A stretch of DNA of 64,000 nt from Chryseobacterium edaphi. GTDB lineage: Bacteria; Bacteroidota; Bacteroidia; Flavobacteriales; Weeksellaceae. Position numbers and translations under genes: made by a program. This document shows positions 53,261 to 61,934 of the stretch, piece by piece; position 1 is the stretch's first letter; each line of letters begins with the position of its first letter. The stretch lies in the NCBI RefSeq assembly GCF_025628985.1, contig NZ_JAOTEM010000004.1, positions 330,105-394,104 on the forward strand, in the 5' to 3' direction. The notes under the pieces were generated by a model that saw only the letters and a program-made list of their open reading frames with translations, had not been told where the DNA came from and ran no database searches.

Positions 53261-54103
53261 TTAATGCTTAAATTCTTGTAAGATAATTTCCCAAAGATTT
53301 TTATTATAGCTTCTGAAAAAATTGATGTGTCCTATTTCTCCTTTTTCAGATTCTGAAGTTTTAATTAATCTATATATTGGCTTTAAATTCGGATAAGTTT
53401 CATTTAATAATGATTTCACTCCTTTTTCAGTTAACCAAACATCATCTTCAGCTTGAATCACAAAAACCTTTTGTTTTAAATCTTTCGAAAAATCCTCAGT
53501 TTTAAGCAATAATTTGTTGGTAGATTTCCGGTTCAAAATTAAGATTCTCCAGTCATAAGCGCAATTTTTTGGCAGACTTTCTCCCAGTCCGAACCAATGT
53601 GCTGGAAAATAACCGTACAGTTCTGTAAATATCGGCTGAACAATCCCAAAACCCAACAAAGCTTCAATTTTCGTACGCCAATTTAAATGTCCGATATATG
53701 CATTTTGAGTTCCAACGAAGAAAAATTCATCGAAAATTTCAGAATTTTTATTCATTCCAAGAATTAATGCTCCAACAGAATGTCCGAGACAAAATTTTTG
53801 ATGATCGGGAAAATTCTTAATGACAAATTGACTTAAAGCTCTATAATCCTGACTTCCCCAAACTCGCATGGAAGCTTTGAAATTTCTCATTTTTTGTGGC
53901 TTTGAGAGACCAATTCCCCGATAATCATAGGTGATAACGGTAAACCCTTTTTCCGCGAAAAATTGAGCAAATGAAAAGTATATTTGCTGTTTTACACCGG
54001 TAGCAGAATTAATTAATAAAACTTTGTGATTGCTTTTTTCAGGTTTAAAAAGATGCCCGACAATCTGAATTTCGTCATCGGTTTGGAGAATCAGTTTTTC
54101 CAT
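53261..54103 (-). CDS. Alpha/beta-fold hydrolase
   Basis: This 280-residue cytoplasmic hydrolase has the nucleophile elbow GHSVG (Ser in LGHSVGALIL), LINSATGVKQQIYFSFAQFF and YDYRGIGLSKP. Near the end VIQAEDDVWL supplies an Asp and EIGHINFF the His. The cap region has FFVGTQNAYIGH. The group is close to uncharacterised 'serine aminopeptidase S33' hydrolases. The substrate is unknown. Confidence 0.83.
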   Translation of the reverse strand: MEKLILQTDDEIQIVGHLFKPEKSNHKVLLINSATGVKQQIYFSFAQFFAEKGFTVITYDYRGIGLSKPQKMRNFKASMRVWGSQDYRALSQFVIKNFPDHQKFCLGHSVGALILGMNKNSEIFDEFFFVGTQNAYIGHLNWRTKIEALLGFGIVQPIFTELYGYFPAHWFGLGESLPKNCAYDWRILILNRKSTNKLLLKTEDFSKDLKQKVFVIQAEDDVWLTEKGVKSLLNETYPNLKPIYRLIKTSESEKGEIGHINFFRSYNKNLWEIILQEFKH

Positions 54104-54114
54104 AGGATTAAAAT

Positions 54115-54144
54115 AAAATATCCACTGTAAAAGTGGATATTTTT
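54115..54144 (-). terminator. Intrinsic terminator after the PfkB-family kinase
   Basis: A stem AAATATCCACT (54116-54126) with AGTGGATATTT (54132-54142) and A-run/T-run flanks lies about 50 bases past the kinase stop on the minus strand. Confidence 0.75.
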
Positions 54145-54192
54145 ATGATGAACCTGGAGTCATTTTAAAATTTTCGATATGCAGTAAATAAT

Positions 54193-55083
54193 TTAAGGAA
54201 AAAAATCTGAAAGCTTTGGAAGAGCAGTCTGCGCTCCTTTTCCTAATGAAACCTTTGATGAAACTTCATTTCCGAACTTTACACAGTCTTCAATAGAATT
54301 TTGGTGACATAGCGCCATTGCAAAACCGGACGTAAAAGCATCGCCCATTCCCATTTTGTAGACCATACTTTCGTTTTCATTTCTGAAATACTTCATTTCT
54401 GTTCCATCAAAATAAATGGTAGAATTGGTTTCGTCTCTGATAAAAACTTTGTTAAAATATTTCTTCAGAATCTTTTCTTTCTGATCTTCACCGAAAATAA
54501 TTTCCAATTCGCTGCTTTTGGCGATGATGAAATCAGCACTTTCAATAACTTCACTGCTTAAGGGTAATCCCGGAGACGCGTATATGCCTACCATTTTACC
54601 ATAGCTTTTTGCTTTTCTGACAGTGTACTCCACAACATTCATAGGAATTTCCAATTGAAGAAGAATCATATCTGAAGAATGAATATATCGATCTGCCTCT
54701 TCAACGTTTTCAGTCGTAAGATATTTGTTCGCAGCAGGAACCACCACGATTGCGGCATCGCCTTCTGAACTTGTAACATAAGCCGTTCCTGTAGAATCCT
54801 GATCTGTTTCAGTAACAAAACCAACATTCACGTTCTCACTGACAAGATTTCTCATGATTTGCTGTCCCAGAGGATCAACCCCAACACAACCTATAAAGTA
54901 AACATTTGCTCCCAATCTCGCAGTTCCGACTGCCTGATTCGCACCTTTACCCCCAAAATAATTATCACAGTGACTTGCCATGACCGTTTCGTTGGAAGAC
55001 GGAATTTTCTCGGTATATAAAACCAAATCTAATGAGCAGCTGCCAACAACGACTATTTTGGGTTGTGTCGAAGTAAAATTCAT
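54193..55083 (-). CDS. PfkB-family carbohydrate kinase (ribokinase-like)
   Basis: This is 296 residues from the ATG at 55083; the longer start at 55107 is TTG and rejected. PfkB marks are YFGGKGANQAVGTARLGA near the N-terminus and the catalytic Asp in MGMGDAFTSGFAMAL. Sequence order and SCSLDLVLYTEKIP resemble ribokinase (RbsK), phosphorylating a pentose with ATP. Neighbours do not include ribose transport genes, so the sugar is open. Confidence 0.85.
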   Translation of the reverse strand: MNFTSTQPKIVVVGSCSLDLVLYTEKIPSSNETVMASHCDNYFGGKGANQAVGTARLGANVYFIGCVGVDPLGQQIMRNLVSENVNVGFVTETDQDSTGTAYVTSSEGDAAIVVVPAANKYLTTENVEEADRYIHSSDMILLQLEIPMNVVEYTVRKAKSYGKMVGIYASPGLPLSSEVIESADFIIAKSSELEIIFGEDQKEKILKKYFNKVFIRDETNSTIYFDGTEMKYFRNENESMVYKMGMGDAFTSGFAMALCHQNSIEDCVKFGNEVSSKVSLGKGAQTALPKLSDFFP

Positions 55084-55143
55084 ATTTTGTACTTTAGTAT
55101 AAAACAAAAATAAACAACTTAGCCTTACAAAAGCTAAATATTT

Positions 55144-55785
55144 TTAATTCACTAAAATCTCAATAAATTCAGTTACGATTTTGACAGGTTGATTCGCTTT
55201 ATCATAAGCAACATAACTTGCATAAAAACCTTCTCCATAGCCTGTTTCAAAACCGAAAATAGTTCCCGGAAGTTCTTCTGAGGGTTTTAGAAATGCGTAC
55301 TGGTCGATCGCACCGTTTTCGTCAAAAAAATGTTCATGGAAAAATTCTTCGTAAATTCCCATAAAATCATCTCCTTTTCTCTGATATAGTTTTTGCTCCA
55401 GATCATTAAGACTTTTCTGTGTTTCGACATCCATAAAACAGCCCATTCCGCTTTCGACAGGATACCCGAAAACTTCACCTTCAGCCAAATCTTTGATATT
55501 TTGACTTTTGGTTGTCGCTAATTTCCATGATGCAATTTCAGCATCACTGAAAATAATTTCGGCATAAGCTACGCAATTGCTTTCTCTCTCTTTATGAAGT
55601 AAAACAGCAAAGTCTCCTTTGGGAAAATCATCGGTAAAAGCTTGCATATCATTTGTAATCAAAGGATCGCAGGCAACCAGTTTTCCGGTCGGAAGATATA
55701 TTTTCCCAACATCAAAACTTTCGAGAAGCGGACTTTCTACAAAATTTTTTGAGAATAGTTTTTTTATGTTTTCTAGGTGTGTCAT
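55144..55785 (-). CDS. DUF4241 domain protein
   Basis: This 213-residue protein has the DUF4241 pattern: GKIYLPTGKLVACDPLI, then SNCVAYAEIIFSD and GFETGYGEGFYASYVAYD. It is soluble and acidic, with no catalytic signature recognised. The gene follows an inverted repeat (55796-55857) and precedes the PfkB kinase. Confidence 0.8.
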   Translation of the reverse strand: MTHLENIKKLFSKNFVESPLLESFDVGKIYLPTGKLVACDPLITNDMQAFTDDFPKGDFAVLLHKERESNCVAYAEIIFSDAEIASWKLATTKSQNIKDLAEGEVFGYPVESGMGCFMDVETQKSLNDLEQKLYQRKGDDFMGIYEEFFHEHFFDENGAIDQYAFLKPSEELPGTIFGFETGYGEGFYASYVAYDKANQPVKIVTEFIEILVN

Positions 55786-55795
55786 TTTTAATTTT

Positions 55796-55857
55796 TAGGT
55801 TAAGGTTGAGGCTAAGATTAAGATGTATGTCAACCTTAGCCTAAGTCTCAACCTCAA
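55796..55857. repeat. Inverted repeat between DUF4241 and valS
   Basis: GGTTAAGGTTGAGGCTAAG and, after a short spacer, CAACCTTAGCCTAAGTCTCA followed by ACCTCAA. The low-complexity arms pair over about 20 bases. The region falls just downstream of the valS stop and may help end its transcript. Confidence 0.65.
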
Positions 55858-58488
55858 TTATAAACTTTTCAATTTCTCTTCAAGAATCGCAATTTTATCC
55901 TGCGCATCTTTTTGTTTCTTGCGTTCCACTTCTACCACTTCTGGTTTTGCATTGGCTACAAATTTTTCGTTGGAAAGCTTTTTGTCAACAGAGATTAAAA
56001 ATCCTTCCAGATATTTTACTTCTTCTTCTGTTTTCTTTTTTTCTTCTTCTAAATCTAATTTTTCACTTAGAGGAATCGAAACTTCAGTCGATCCAACCAA
56101 GAAAGTGAAGCTCGGTTTATCTGTTTTTTCACCAAAGTGAATTTCAGAAATACTTGCTAACTTTTTAACAACCGCTTCGTTTTCAAAATTTGCAGCGTTT
56201 GTATAAACTTCAACGGCTTCTCTTGGCGAAATTCCTTTTGTCTGACGGTAATTTCTCACTCCGGAAATAATTTCTTCTGCAGTTTCAAATTTTTCTATGA
56301 TACTTTGATCAAATCCTTCAGCTTTCTTCTGTTGAGCAATGACCAAAGCTTCTTCAGGTTTTCTTTCTGAAATCAACTGCCACAATTCTTCTGACAAGAA
56401 TGGCATAAACGGATGCAGAAGTTTCATTAGTTCTTCGAAGAAAACAATCGTCTGATCATATACTTTTTTCGAAATTCCTTCACCGTAATTTGGCTTAATT
56501 GCTTCCAAATACCATCCACAGAAATCATCTTTCACTAATTTTTGAATCAGATGTAACGCATCAGAAATTCTGAATTTGTCAAACTGATCATTAATTTCCG
56601 CAATTGATTTATTTAATTGATTATCAAACCATTCGATCGCCTGAGTATCTGAAGAAATCAATGATCTATCTTCTTTATTCCAGTTTTGAGTCAAACGGAA
56701 TGCATTCCAAATTTTAGTCATGAAATTTCTTCCCTGAACCATCAAATCTTCGTCAAACAAAAGATCGTTTCCTGCAGCAGAGCTTAATAGACTTCCAACA
56801 CGAACGCCATCTGCACCGTACTGAGAAATCAAATCCAAAGGATCGGGAGAATTCCCCAATTGCTTAGACATTTTTCTTCTTTGCTTATCTCTTACAATAC
56901 CTGTAAAATAAACATTTTTGAAAGGAACTTCCCCTTTAAATTCTAATCCGGCCATAATCATTCTGGCAACCCAGAAAAAAATGATATCCGGACCTGTAAC
57001 TAAATCTGAAGTTGGGTAATAATAGTTGATATCTTTGTTATCAGGATCAAGCAAACCATCGAAAACCGACATTGGCCACAACCAAGATGAGAACCATGTA
57101 TCAAGAGCGTCTTCATCCTGTTTTAAGTTGTTGGTTGTCAGTTGTTGGTTGTTGGTTTTTTCTTTAGCTAAATTTAAAGCTTCTTCGATATTTTCTGCAA
57201 CTACGAAATCATTTTCTCCATCACCATAGTAGAATGCAGGAATTTGCTGCCCCCACCAAAGTTGACGTGAAATATTCCAGTCGCGGATGTTGTCCATCCA
57301 ATGTTTATAAGTATTTTTAAATTTCTCAGGATAGAATTTCACTTCGTCATTCATCACAACATCCAATGCAGGTTTTGCGATTTCAGACATTTTTAAAAAC
57401 CACTGAGCAGAAACTTTAGGCTCAATAACTGCACCTGTTCTTTCCGAAGTTCCTACTTTATTTACATAATCTTCTGCTTTCAACAAAAGATTGTTTTCTT
57501 CTAATTCTTTTGCGATCTGCTTTCTTACATCAAATCTGTTTTTTCCGGAATAATGTAAACCATGATCATTCAGATTTCCGTCGTCATCCAACGAATCAAT
57601 CATTTGAAGATTGTGCTTTTGTCCGATTTCATAATCATTAATATCATGAGCCGGAGTGATTTTCAAGGCACCTGTTCCGAATTCGATATCAACATATTCG
57701 TCTTCAATAATCGGAACTACTCTGTTTACAATCGGTACAATTACGTTTTTACCTTTTAAATGAGCATATCTTTCGTCATTTGGATTGATACAAACAGCTG
57801 TATCACCAAAAATAGTTTCAGGACGCGTTGTAGCAACAGACAAATATTCATCGGTATCTGAGCCTGTCGAAGATTCAATTTTATATTTTAAATAATAAAG
57901 TTTCCCGTTTTGTTCCTTAAAAATTACTTCCTCATCAGAAATATTAGTTTTTGCTTCCGGATCCCAATTTACCATTCTGTATCCTCTATAAATAAGTCCT
58001 TTATTATAAAGATCAACAAAACTCTTAATAACCTGTTGAGACATTTTATCTTCTAAAGTAAAACGGGTTCTGTCCCAATCGCAAGAGCAACCTAGTTTTT
58101 TCAATTGTTCTAAAATTGTTCCACCGTATTTATCAGTCCATTCCCATGCATGTTTCAAAAACTCTTCACGGGTAATATCAGATTTATTGATTCCTTCAGA
58201 TTTTAATTTAGCAACAACTTTCGCTTCAGTAGCAATCGAAGCGTGATCTGTTCCCGGAACCCAACAAGCGTTGAAACCCTGCATTCTTGCACGGCGCACC
58301 AAAACATCCTGAATGGTATTATTCAACATATGTCCCATGTGAAGAATTCCTGTGACGTTTGGCGGCGGAATTACAACCGTATAAGGCGGCTTCTCATTAG
58401 GTTCTGAATGGAAATATTTGTTTTCCAGCCAGTAGTTGTACCATTTCTGTTCTGTATCTTGTGGGTTATATTTTTCTGAAATCTGCAT
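55858..58488 (-). CDS. valS: Valyl-tRNA synthetase
   Basis: This 876-residue class I synthetase has HMGH in NVTGILHMGHML and KMSKQLGNSPDPLDL (the KMSKS motif with Gln for the last Ser), plus the C-terminal coiled coil (EKLDLEEEKKKTEEEVKYLEG). The editing domain lies between. An odd stretch TNNQQLTTNNLKQ at about residues 444-456, just before DEDALDTWFSS, is encoded by simple tandem repeat DNA. Otherwise the protein is of normal length. It charges tRNA-Val. Confidence 0.97.
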   Translation of the reverse strand: MQISEKYNPQDTEQKWYNYWLENKYFHSEPNEKPPYTVVIPPPNVTGILHMGHMLNNTIQDVLVRRARMQGFNACWVPGTDHASIATEAKVVAKLKSEGINKSDITREEFLKHAWEWTDKYGGTILEQLKKLGCSCDWDRTRFTLEDKMSQQVIKSFVDLYNKGLIYRGYRMVNWDPEAKTNISDEEVIFKEQNGKLYYLKYKIESSTGSDTDEYLSVATTRPETIFGDTAVCINPNDERYAHLKGKNVIVPIVNRVVPIIEDEYVDIEFGTGALKITPAHDINDYEIGQKHNLQMIDSLDDDGNLNDHGLHYSGKNRFDVRKQIAKELEENNLLLKAEDYVNKVGTSERTGAVIEPKVSAQWFLKMSEIAKPALDVVMNDEVKFYPEKFKNTYKHWMDNIRDWNISRQLWWGQQIPAFYYGDGENDFVVAENIEEALNLAKEKTNNQQLTTNNLKQDEDALDTWFSSWLWPMSVFDGLLDPDNKDINYYYPTSDLVTGPDIIFFWVARMIMAGLEFKGEVPFKNVYFTGIVRDKQRRKMSKQLGNSPDPLDLISQYGADGVRVGSLLSSAAGNDLLFDEDLMVQGRNFMTKIWNAFRLTQNWNKEDRSLISSDTQAIEWFDNQLNKSIAEINDQFDKFRISDALHLIQKLVKDDFCGWYLEAIKPNYGEGISKKVYDQTIVFFEELMKLLHPFMPFLSEELWQLISERKPEEALVIAQQKKAEGFDQSIIEKFETAEEIISGVRNYRQTKGISPREAVEVYTNAANFENEAVVKKLASISEIHFGEKTDKPSFTFLVGSTEVSIPLSEKLDLEEEKKKTEEEVKYLEGFLISVDKKLSNEKFVANAKPEVVEVERKKQKDAQDKIAILEEKLKSL
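57127..57159. repeat. Simple tandem repeat inside valS
   Basis: On the plus strand GTTGTTGGTTGTCAGTTGTT then GGTTGTTGG forms repeated GTTGTTG/GTTG units in frame. The same type of text is intergenic at 34362-34392. Confidence 0.8.
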
Positions 58489-58566
58489 AAATTCTGGTTT
58501 CTTTAACTTATAATTTGCAAAAATAGTTTAAAGTAAAAAAATGTAAGCATTAATTAAAATAATTTT

Positions 58567-58574
58567 TAACTTTG
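58567..58574 (+). promoter_or_regulatory. -7 promoter box of the DUF1573 gene
   Basis: TAACTTTG (TAnnTTTG), about 130 bases ahead of the chosen start. Confidence 0.45.
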
Positions 58575-58703
58575 TTTCTCAAAATTTATCTAACAAACAT
58601 ATTAACATTCAAGAATATGAAATCTCCAAAGCCGACTTGTAAAACAAAAATCAAGTTAGAAAGGCGATAACATATGGTCTCAAAATTTAATAAATATCTA
58701 CTT

Positions 58704-59171
58704 ATGAAAACATTATTTGCAGGAATTGCATTATTCGGAACGATTGCTTTGGCATCTGCGCAAACAATAACATTCGATAAAACTACTTTTGACTATGGTA
58801 CTATCAAACCAAGTTCTGACGGTACAAGATTTTTCAATGTAACCAATACAGGTGACAAGCCTTTGATCATTTCAAATGTAAAAGCATCTTGCGGATGTAC
58901 AACTCCTGAATTTAGCCAAGATCCTATCGCACCGGGAAAATCTGCTAAAATTAAAGTTGGATATGCTACAGCTAATCCTGGAGCTTTCAACAAAATGATT
59001 GAAGTATTTTCTAATGACCCGGTAAACAGCAGAAGCGTAATTTATATTAAAGGTGATGTAAATGCAAATGCTCCTGAGACAAAACCATTGACTCCTGAGG
59101 AATTGAAAGCGAAAGCTAAAGCTGACAAAAAAGCTGCTAAGGCTGCAAAAAAAGTAGCTGTAAAAAGTTAA
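58704..59171 (+). CDS. DUF1573 exported protein
   Basis: This is 155 residues from the ATG at 58704, which gives a proper signal peptide (MKTLFAGIALFGTIALASAQ); the ATG at 58674 adds ten residues. The DUF1573 Ig-like domain has TFDYGTIKPSSDGTRFFNVTN, then KASCGCTTPEFS (a Cys pair of the family). A Lys/Ala-rich tail (KAKADKKAAKAAKKVAVK) follows. It is likely periplasmic or surface-bound. The function of the family is not known. Confidence 0.82.
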   Translation: MKTLFAGIALFGTIALASAQTITFDKTTFDYGTIKPSSDGTRFFNVTNTGDKPLIISNVKASCGCTTPEFSQDPIAPGKSAKIKVGYATANPGAFNKMIEVFSNDPVNSRSVIYIKGDVNANAPETKPLTPEELKAKAKADKKAAKAAKKVAVKS

Positions 59172-59192
59172 TATTATTTTAAAATAATACTT

Positions 59193-59219
59193 AACCGTCT
59201 CAACAGAGGCGGTTTTTTT
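59193..59219 (+). terminator. Intrinsic terminator after the DUF1573 gene
   Basis: AACCGTCT pairs with AGGCGGTT (one G-U), and is followed by a run of seven T. Confidence 0.85.
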
Positions 59220-59296
59220 GTTATATTTATGTAATGTTTGAAATTTAAATGAATTTTAAGCTCAAACTACTTAACTCTTTTAATTATCATAATAAT

Positions 59297-60166
59297 ATGG
59301 CTAATAATTTCTCAGACGATTTTCAAATAAAAGGAAAGTTTTCAATAAAAAAAGCATCAACGGAATATAAGGGTAAACTTACCAAAGAAGAAGGAACTCA
59401 AATTTTAATTCAGGAAAAAGAAAAACTTCGTGAACTTCAGGAGAAACTTTATGCAGATGGCAGCAAATCTCTTTTAGTTGTGCTTCAAGCGATGGATGCA
59501 GCTGGAAAAGACAGTTTAATAGAGCACGTTTTCGGAGGAGTAAATCCTCAAGGATGCAATGTGACCAGCTTTAAAACTCCAAGTTCAAAAGAATATTCGC
59601 ATGACTTTTTATGGAGACATTATTGGGCTTTACCTCAAAAAGGAATGATCGGGATTTTCAACCGTTCACATTACGAAAGCGTTTTGGTTTGTAAAGTACA
59701 CCCTGAATATAATTTAAGCGAAAAAACTTGGGATTCCGTAAAAGATTTTGATAAAACATTTTGGGAAAATCGTTATGAAAGCATTAGAAATTTCGAAAAG
59801 CATCTTGCCCAAAACGGAACAACAATCGTTAAAATATTTCTTCATATTTCAAAAGACGAACAAAAGAAAAGACTTCTTGATAGAATCAACGAACAGGAAA
59901 AAAACTGGAAATTCTCAGCTGCAGATCTTCCCGAAAGAGCTTTATTTGATGAATATATGAATTGCTACGAAACTGCCATCAACGAGACATCAAAAGATAA
60001 AGCACCGTGGTATGTAATTCCGGCCGATAACAAATGGTTTGCAAGATTGTCTGCAATACAGATCATTATCGATACTTTAGAAAAAATGGATTTACAGTTT
60101 CCACAACTTTCGAAAGAAGATAAAGCTGGTTTGGATGACGCTAAAAAGCTATTAGAAAGCGAATAA
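59297..60166 (+). CDS. Polyphosphate kinase 2 family protein (PPK2)
   Basis: This is 289 residues from the ATG at 59297; the earlier ATG at 59249 lengthens a poorly conserved end. Walker A is in MDAAGKDSLIEHVFGGVNPQG and the Walker B/lid region in GIFNRSHYESVLV. The family transfers phosphate between polyphosphate and nucleotides; the class (NDP or NMP) is not sure from sequence alone, but the single-domain length fits class I or III. It stands alone after the DUF1573 gene. Confidence 0.9.
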   Translation: MANNFSDDFQIKGKFSIKKASTEYKGKLTKEEGTQILIQEKEKLRELQEKLYADGSKSLLVVLQAMDAAGKDSLIEHVFGGVNPQGCNVTSFKTPSSKEYSHDFLWRHYWALPQKGMIGIFNRSHYESVLVCKVHPEYNLSEKTWDSVKDFDKTFWENRYESIRNFEKHLAQNGTTIVKIFLHISKDEQKKRLLDRINEQEKNWKFSAADLPERALFDEYMNCYETAINETSKDKAPWYVIPADNKWFARLSAIQIIIDTLEKMDLQFPQLSKEDKAGLDDAKKLLESE

Positions 60167-60171
60167 ATTAA

Positions 60172-60240
60172 GATGGAAGATGGGAGTAGGAAGATGGGAG
60201 TCAAAAAACATTATATTAAAAACTTCCAGCTTCAAACTTC
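60172..60240. repeat. Inverted pair of GGAAG-rich dispersed repeats, second locus
   Basis: GATGGAAGATGGGAGTAGGA on the left and AACTTCCAGCTTCAAACTTC with CAGCTT on the right, the same family as 43127-43278. It fills the space between the PPK2 gene and rnpB. Confidence 0.65.
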
Positions 60241-60255
60241 CAGCTTAAAAAAAAA

Positions 60256-60588
60256 TCACGAGAAAATCTATAAGCCGGATTTTGTATCCCGAAGAATCGG
60301 GATGCCTGTTATTTATCTACGTTTTACATTGCTGCAAAACTTGAGCTGATTACCCCTCGGCTTTCAGGACGAGCCGCCCCTATTTTCATTACTGAAAAGA
60401 ACCGATATACTTATCATTGCACCGCAAAGAGTTTACCTGGTTTCACTACAGCCGAACTGTACCTGCTTTCTGTTGCACTTGTCCTATCCTCACGGATGAC
60501 GGATGTTATCCGCTTTGCTGCTCTATGGTGTCCGGACTTTCCTACCCTTACCGAAGTAAGAATCAACAAGCCGACTTTCTCGTGGCTG
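60256..60588 (-). ncRNA. rnpB: RNase P RNA (rnpB)
   Basis: On the minus strand the bacterial type A RNase P RNA shows its diagnostic blocks: GGAAAGTCCGGACACCATAG with AGCA near the 5' end, and ACAAAATCCGGCTTATAGA near the 3' end. The terminal P1 helix pairs CACGAGAAA with TTTTCTCGTG. It is the catalytic part of RNase P, which matures tRNA 5' ends. A T-run follows the 3' end as terminator. Ends are set by the P1 pairing, good to a few bases. Confidence 0.93.
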
Positions 60589-60596
60589 CAAAGATA
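60589..60596 (-). promoter_or_regulatory. -7 promoter box of rnpB
   Basis: The minus strand reads TATCTTTG (TAnnTTTG) directly before the mature 5' end, as expected for a structural RNA with no leader. Confidence 0.6.
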
Positions 60597-60598
60597 GG

Positions 60599-60683
60599 AA
60601 TTTAGGTCTTAGGTTTTAGTTATTAGACAATAGTTTCATTATTTATAATCTAAATCCTAAACCTATCATCTATTTCCTAAAAA
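60599..60683. repeat. Low-complexity TAGGTTTTAG-type inverted text
   Basis: Left part TTTAGGTCTTAGGTTTTAG and right part AATCTAAATCCTAAACCTA pair imperfectly. It belongs to the same class of simple dispersed text as 55796-55857 and lies between rnpB and the sigma factor gene. Confidence 0.5.
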
Positions 60684-60714
60684 AATTTTATCTTCGTGCC
60701 AATTATACATCATT

Positions 60715-61206
60715 TTGATTTCTAAAGAGAAAGAATTTGCCCAGCTAATAAAAGATAATCAAGGTTTGATTATAAAAGTTTCGCGGCTATACACCAATTC
60801 TCTCGAAGATGAAGAAGATCTTTTCCAGGAAATTGTACTGCAATTGTGGAGAAGTTACGATTCATTTAAAGGAAATTCAAAAATATCTACCTGGATGTAT
60901 CGTGTTGCACTTAATACCGCAATCACACTTTTCAGAAAAAAGAGCAAAAGCTTACCCACAAACGAACTGGATATTAATCACAGAGATTTCATTGAAGATG
61001 ATGACGATAAGCAACAGCAGATTTCGTTGTTATATATGGTGATAAAAACCCTTCCGAACGTTGAAAGAGCTATTGTAATGATGTATTTGGATGATCTTCC
61101 TTACAAAGACATTGCAGAAAACCTCGGGATTACCGAAGTAAATGCACGTGTAAAAATGAACAGATTAAAGAAAGTCCTTAAAGAAAAAATGGAAAAACAT
61201 GCCTGA
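60715..61206 (+). CDS. ECF-type RNA polymerase sigma factor
   Basis: This 163-residue sigma-70 family protein has only regions 2 and 4. Region 2 has DLFQEIVLQLWRSYDSFKG and ISTWMYRVALNTAI. Region 4 has IVMMYLDDLPYKDIAENLGI followed by TEVNARVKMNRLKK. The start is TTG at 60715: the next in-frame ATG falls inside region 2, so a rare start codon is needed. A near-consensus -7 box (TATCTTCG, 60689-60696) is just upstream. It overlaps the membrane protein gene by 8 bases. Confidence 0.88.
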   Translation: MISKEKEFAQLIKDNQGLIIKVSRLYTNSLEDEEDLFQEIVLQLWRSYDSFKGNSKISTWMYRVALNTAITLFRKKSKSLPTNELDINHRDFIEDDDDKQQQISLLYMVIKTLPNVERAIVMMYLDDLPYKDIAENLGITEVNARVKMNRLKKVLKEKMEKHA

Positions 61207-61873
61207 ATTTGATTTAGATAACTTTAAGAAAACCTGGCAAGAACAACCTGTAGAGCCAAAATATGACAACGCTGAGATTCTTCAGATGTTGAATACAAAA
61301 TCACGTAATTATGTGAAATATATATTTTGGATAAGCGTGATCGAATTTTTATTTTTCACCGTTTTTGGATTGTTTTACATTTTGCAAAATAAAGAATCTA
61401 ATACTTTTTTTACTTCTTTACAAAAATTAGGAGTTGAAAAAAACGAACAGTTACAAGATATTCTTGATAATATTTATTTGGTTATAAAAGTACTTACGTT
61501 ATTCGTCACGGGTTATTTTGTTATTAAATTTTATGAGAATTACCGAAAAATAAAAGTTGAAGAAGATTTAAAAGAATTTATTTCGCGAATAATCCGATTT
61601 AAAAAAACAGTCAATGCTTTTATTTTAATAAATATTTTAATTGTCATAGTATTTACATCAGCCCTTACGGTTTTTGGAATTTATGCTATTCAAAATCAAA
61701 ATGCGGCACTTGCCAACACGTCGATAGTGGCCTTTACAGTAAGTTTTATAATCAGCACTGTACTTTGTGTGGTTTTAATCTGGGCATATTACAGACTAGT
61801 CTACGGAATTCTAATAAAAAGACTTGATAAAAATCTTCATCAACTCAAAGAAATTGATTCTCAAGAAAAATAA
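61199..61873 (+). CDS. Four-helix membrane protein, probable anti-sigma partner
   Basis: This 224-residue protein has a soluble N-terminal segment (LDNFKKTWQEQPVEPKYD) and four helices: IFWISVIEFLFFTVFGLFYI, IYLVIKVLTLFVTGYFVIKF, NAFILINILIVIVFTSALTVF and VAFTVSFIISTVLCVVLIW. It is coupled by overlap to the ECF sigma gene. A role holding the sigma factor is inferred from position. The classical zinc anti-sigma motif (HxxxCxxC) is absent. Confidence 0.7.
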   Translation: MPEFDLDNFKKTWQEQPVEPKYDNAEILQMLNTKSRNYVKYIFWISVIEFLFFTVFGLFYILQNKESNTFFTSLQKLGVEKNEQLQDILDNIYLVIKVLTLFVTGYFVIKFYENYRKIKVEEDLKEFISRIIRFKKTVNAFILINILIVIVFTSALTVFGIYAIQNQNAALANTSIVAFTVSFIISTVLCVVLIWAYYRLVYGILIKRLDKNLHQLKEIDSQEK

Positions 61874-61895
61874 AATTAAACAAAATCAAAACATA

Positions 61896-61930
61896 AAAAA
61901 AGCATTTCAGAATAATTTGAAATGCTTTTT
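61896..61930. terminator. Bidirectional intrinsic terminator
   Basis: AAAAAGCATTTCA (61897-61909) and TGAAATGCTTTTT (61918-61930) form a 13-bp stem between the membrane protein gene and rpoN, which converge. Confidence 0.9.
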
Positions 61931-61934
61931 ATCT

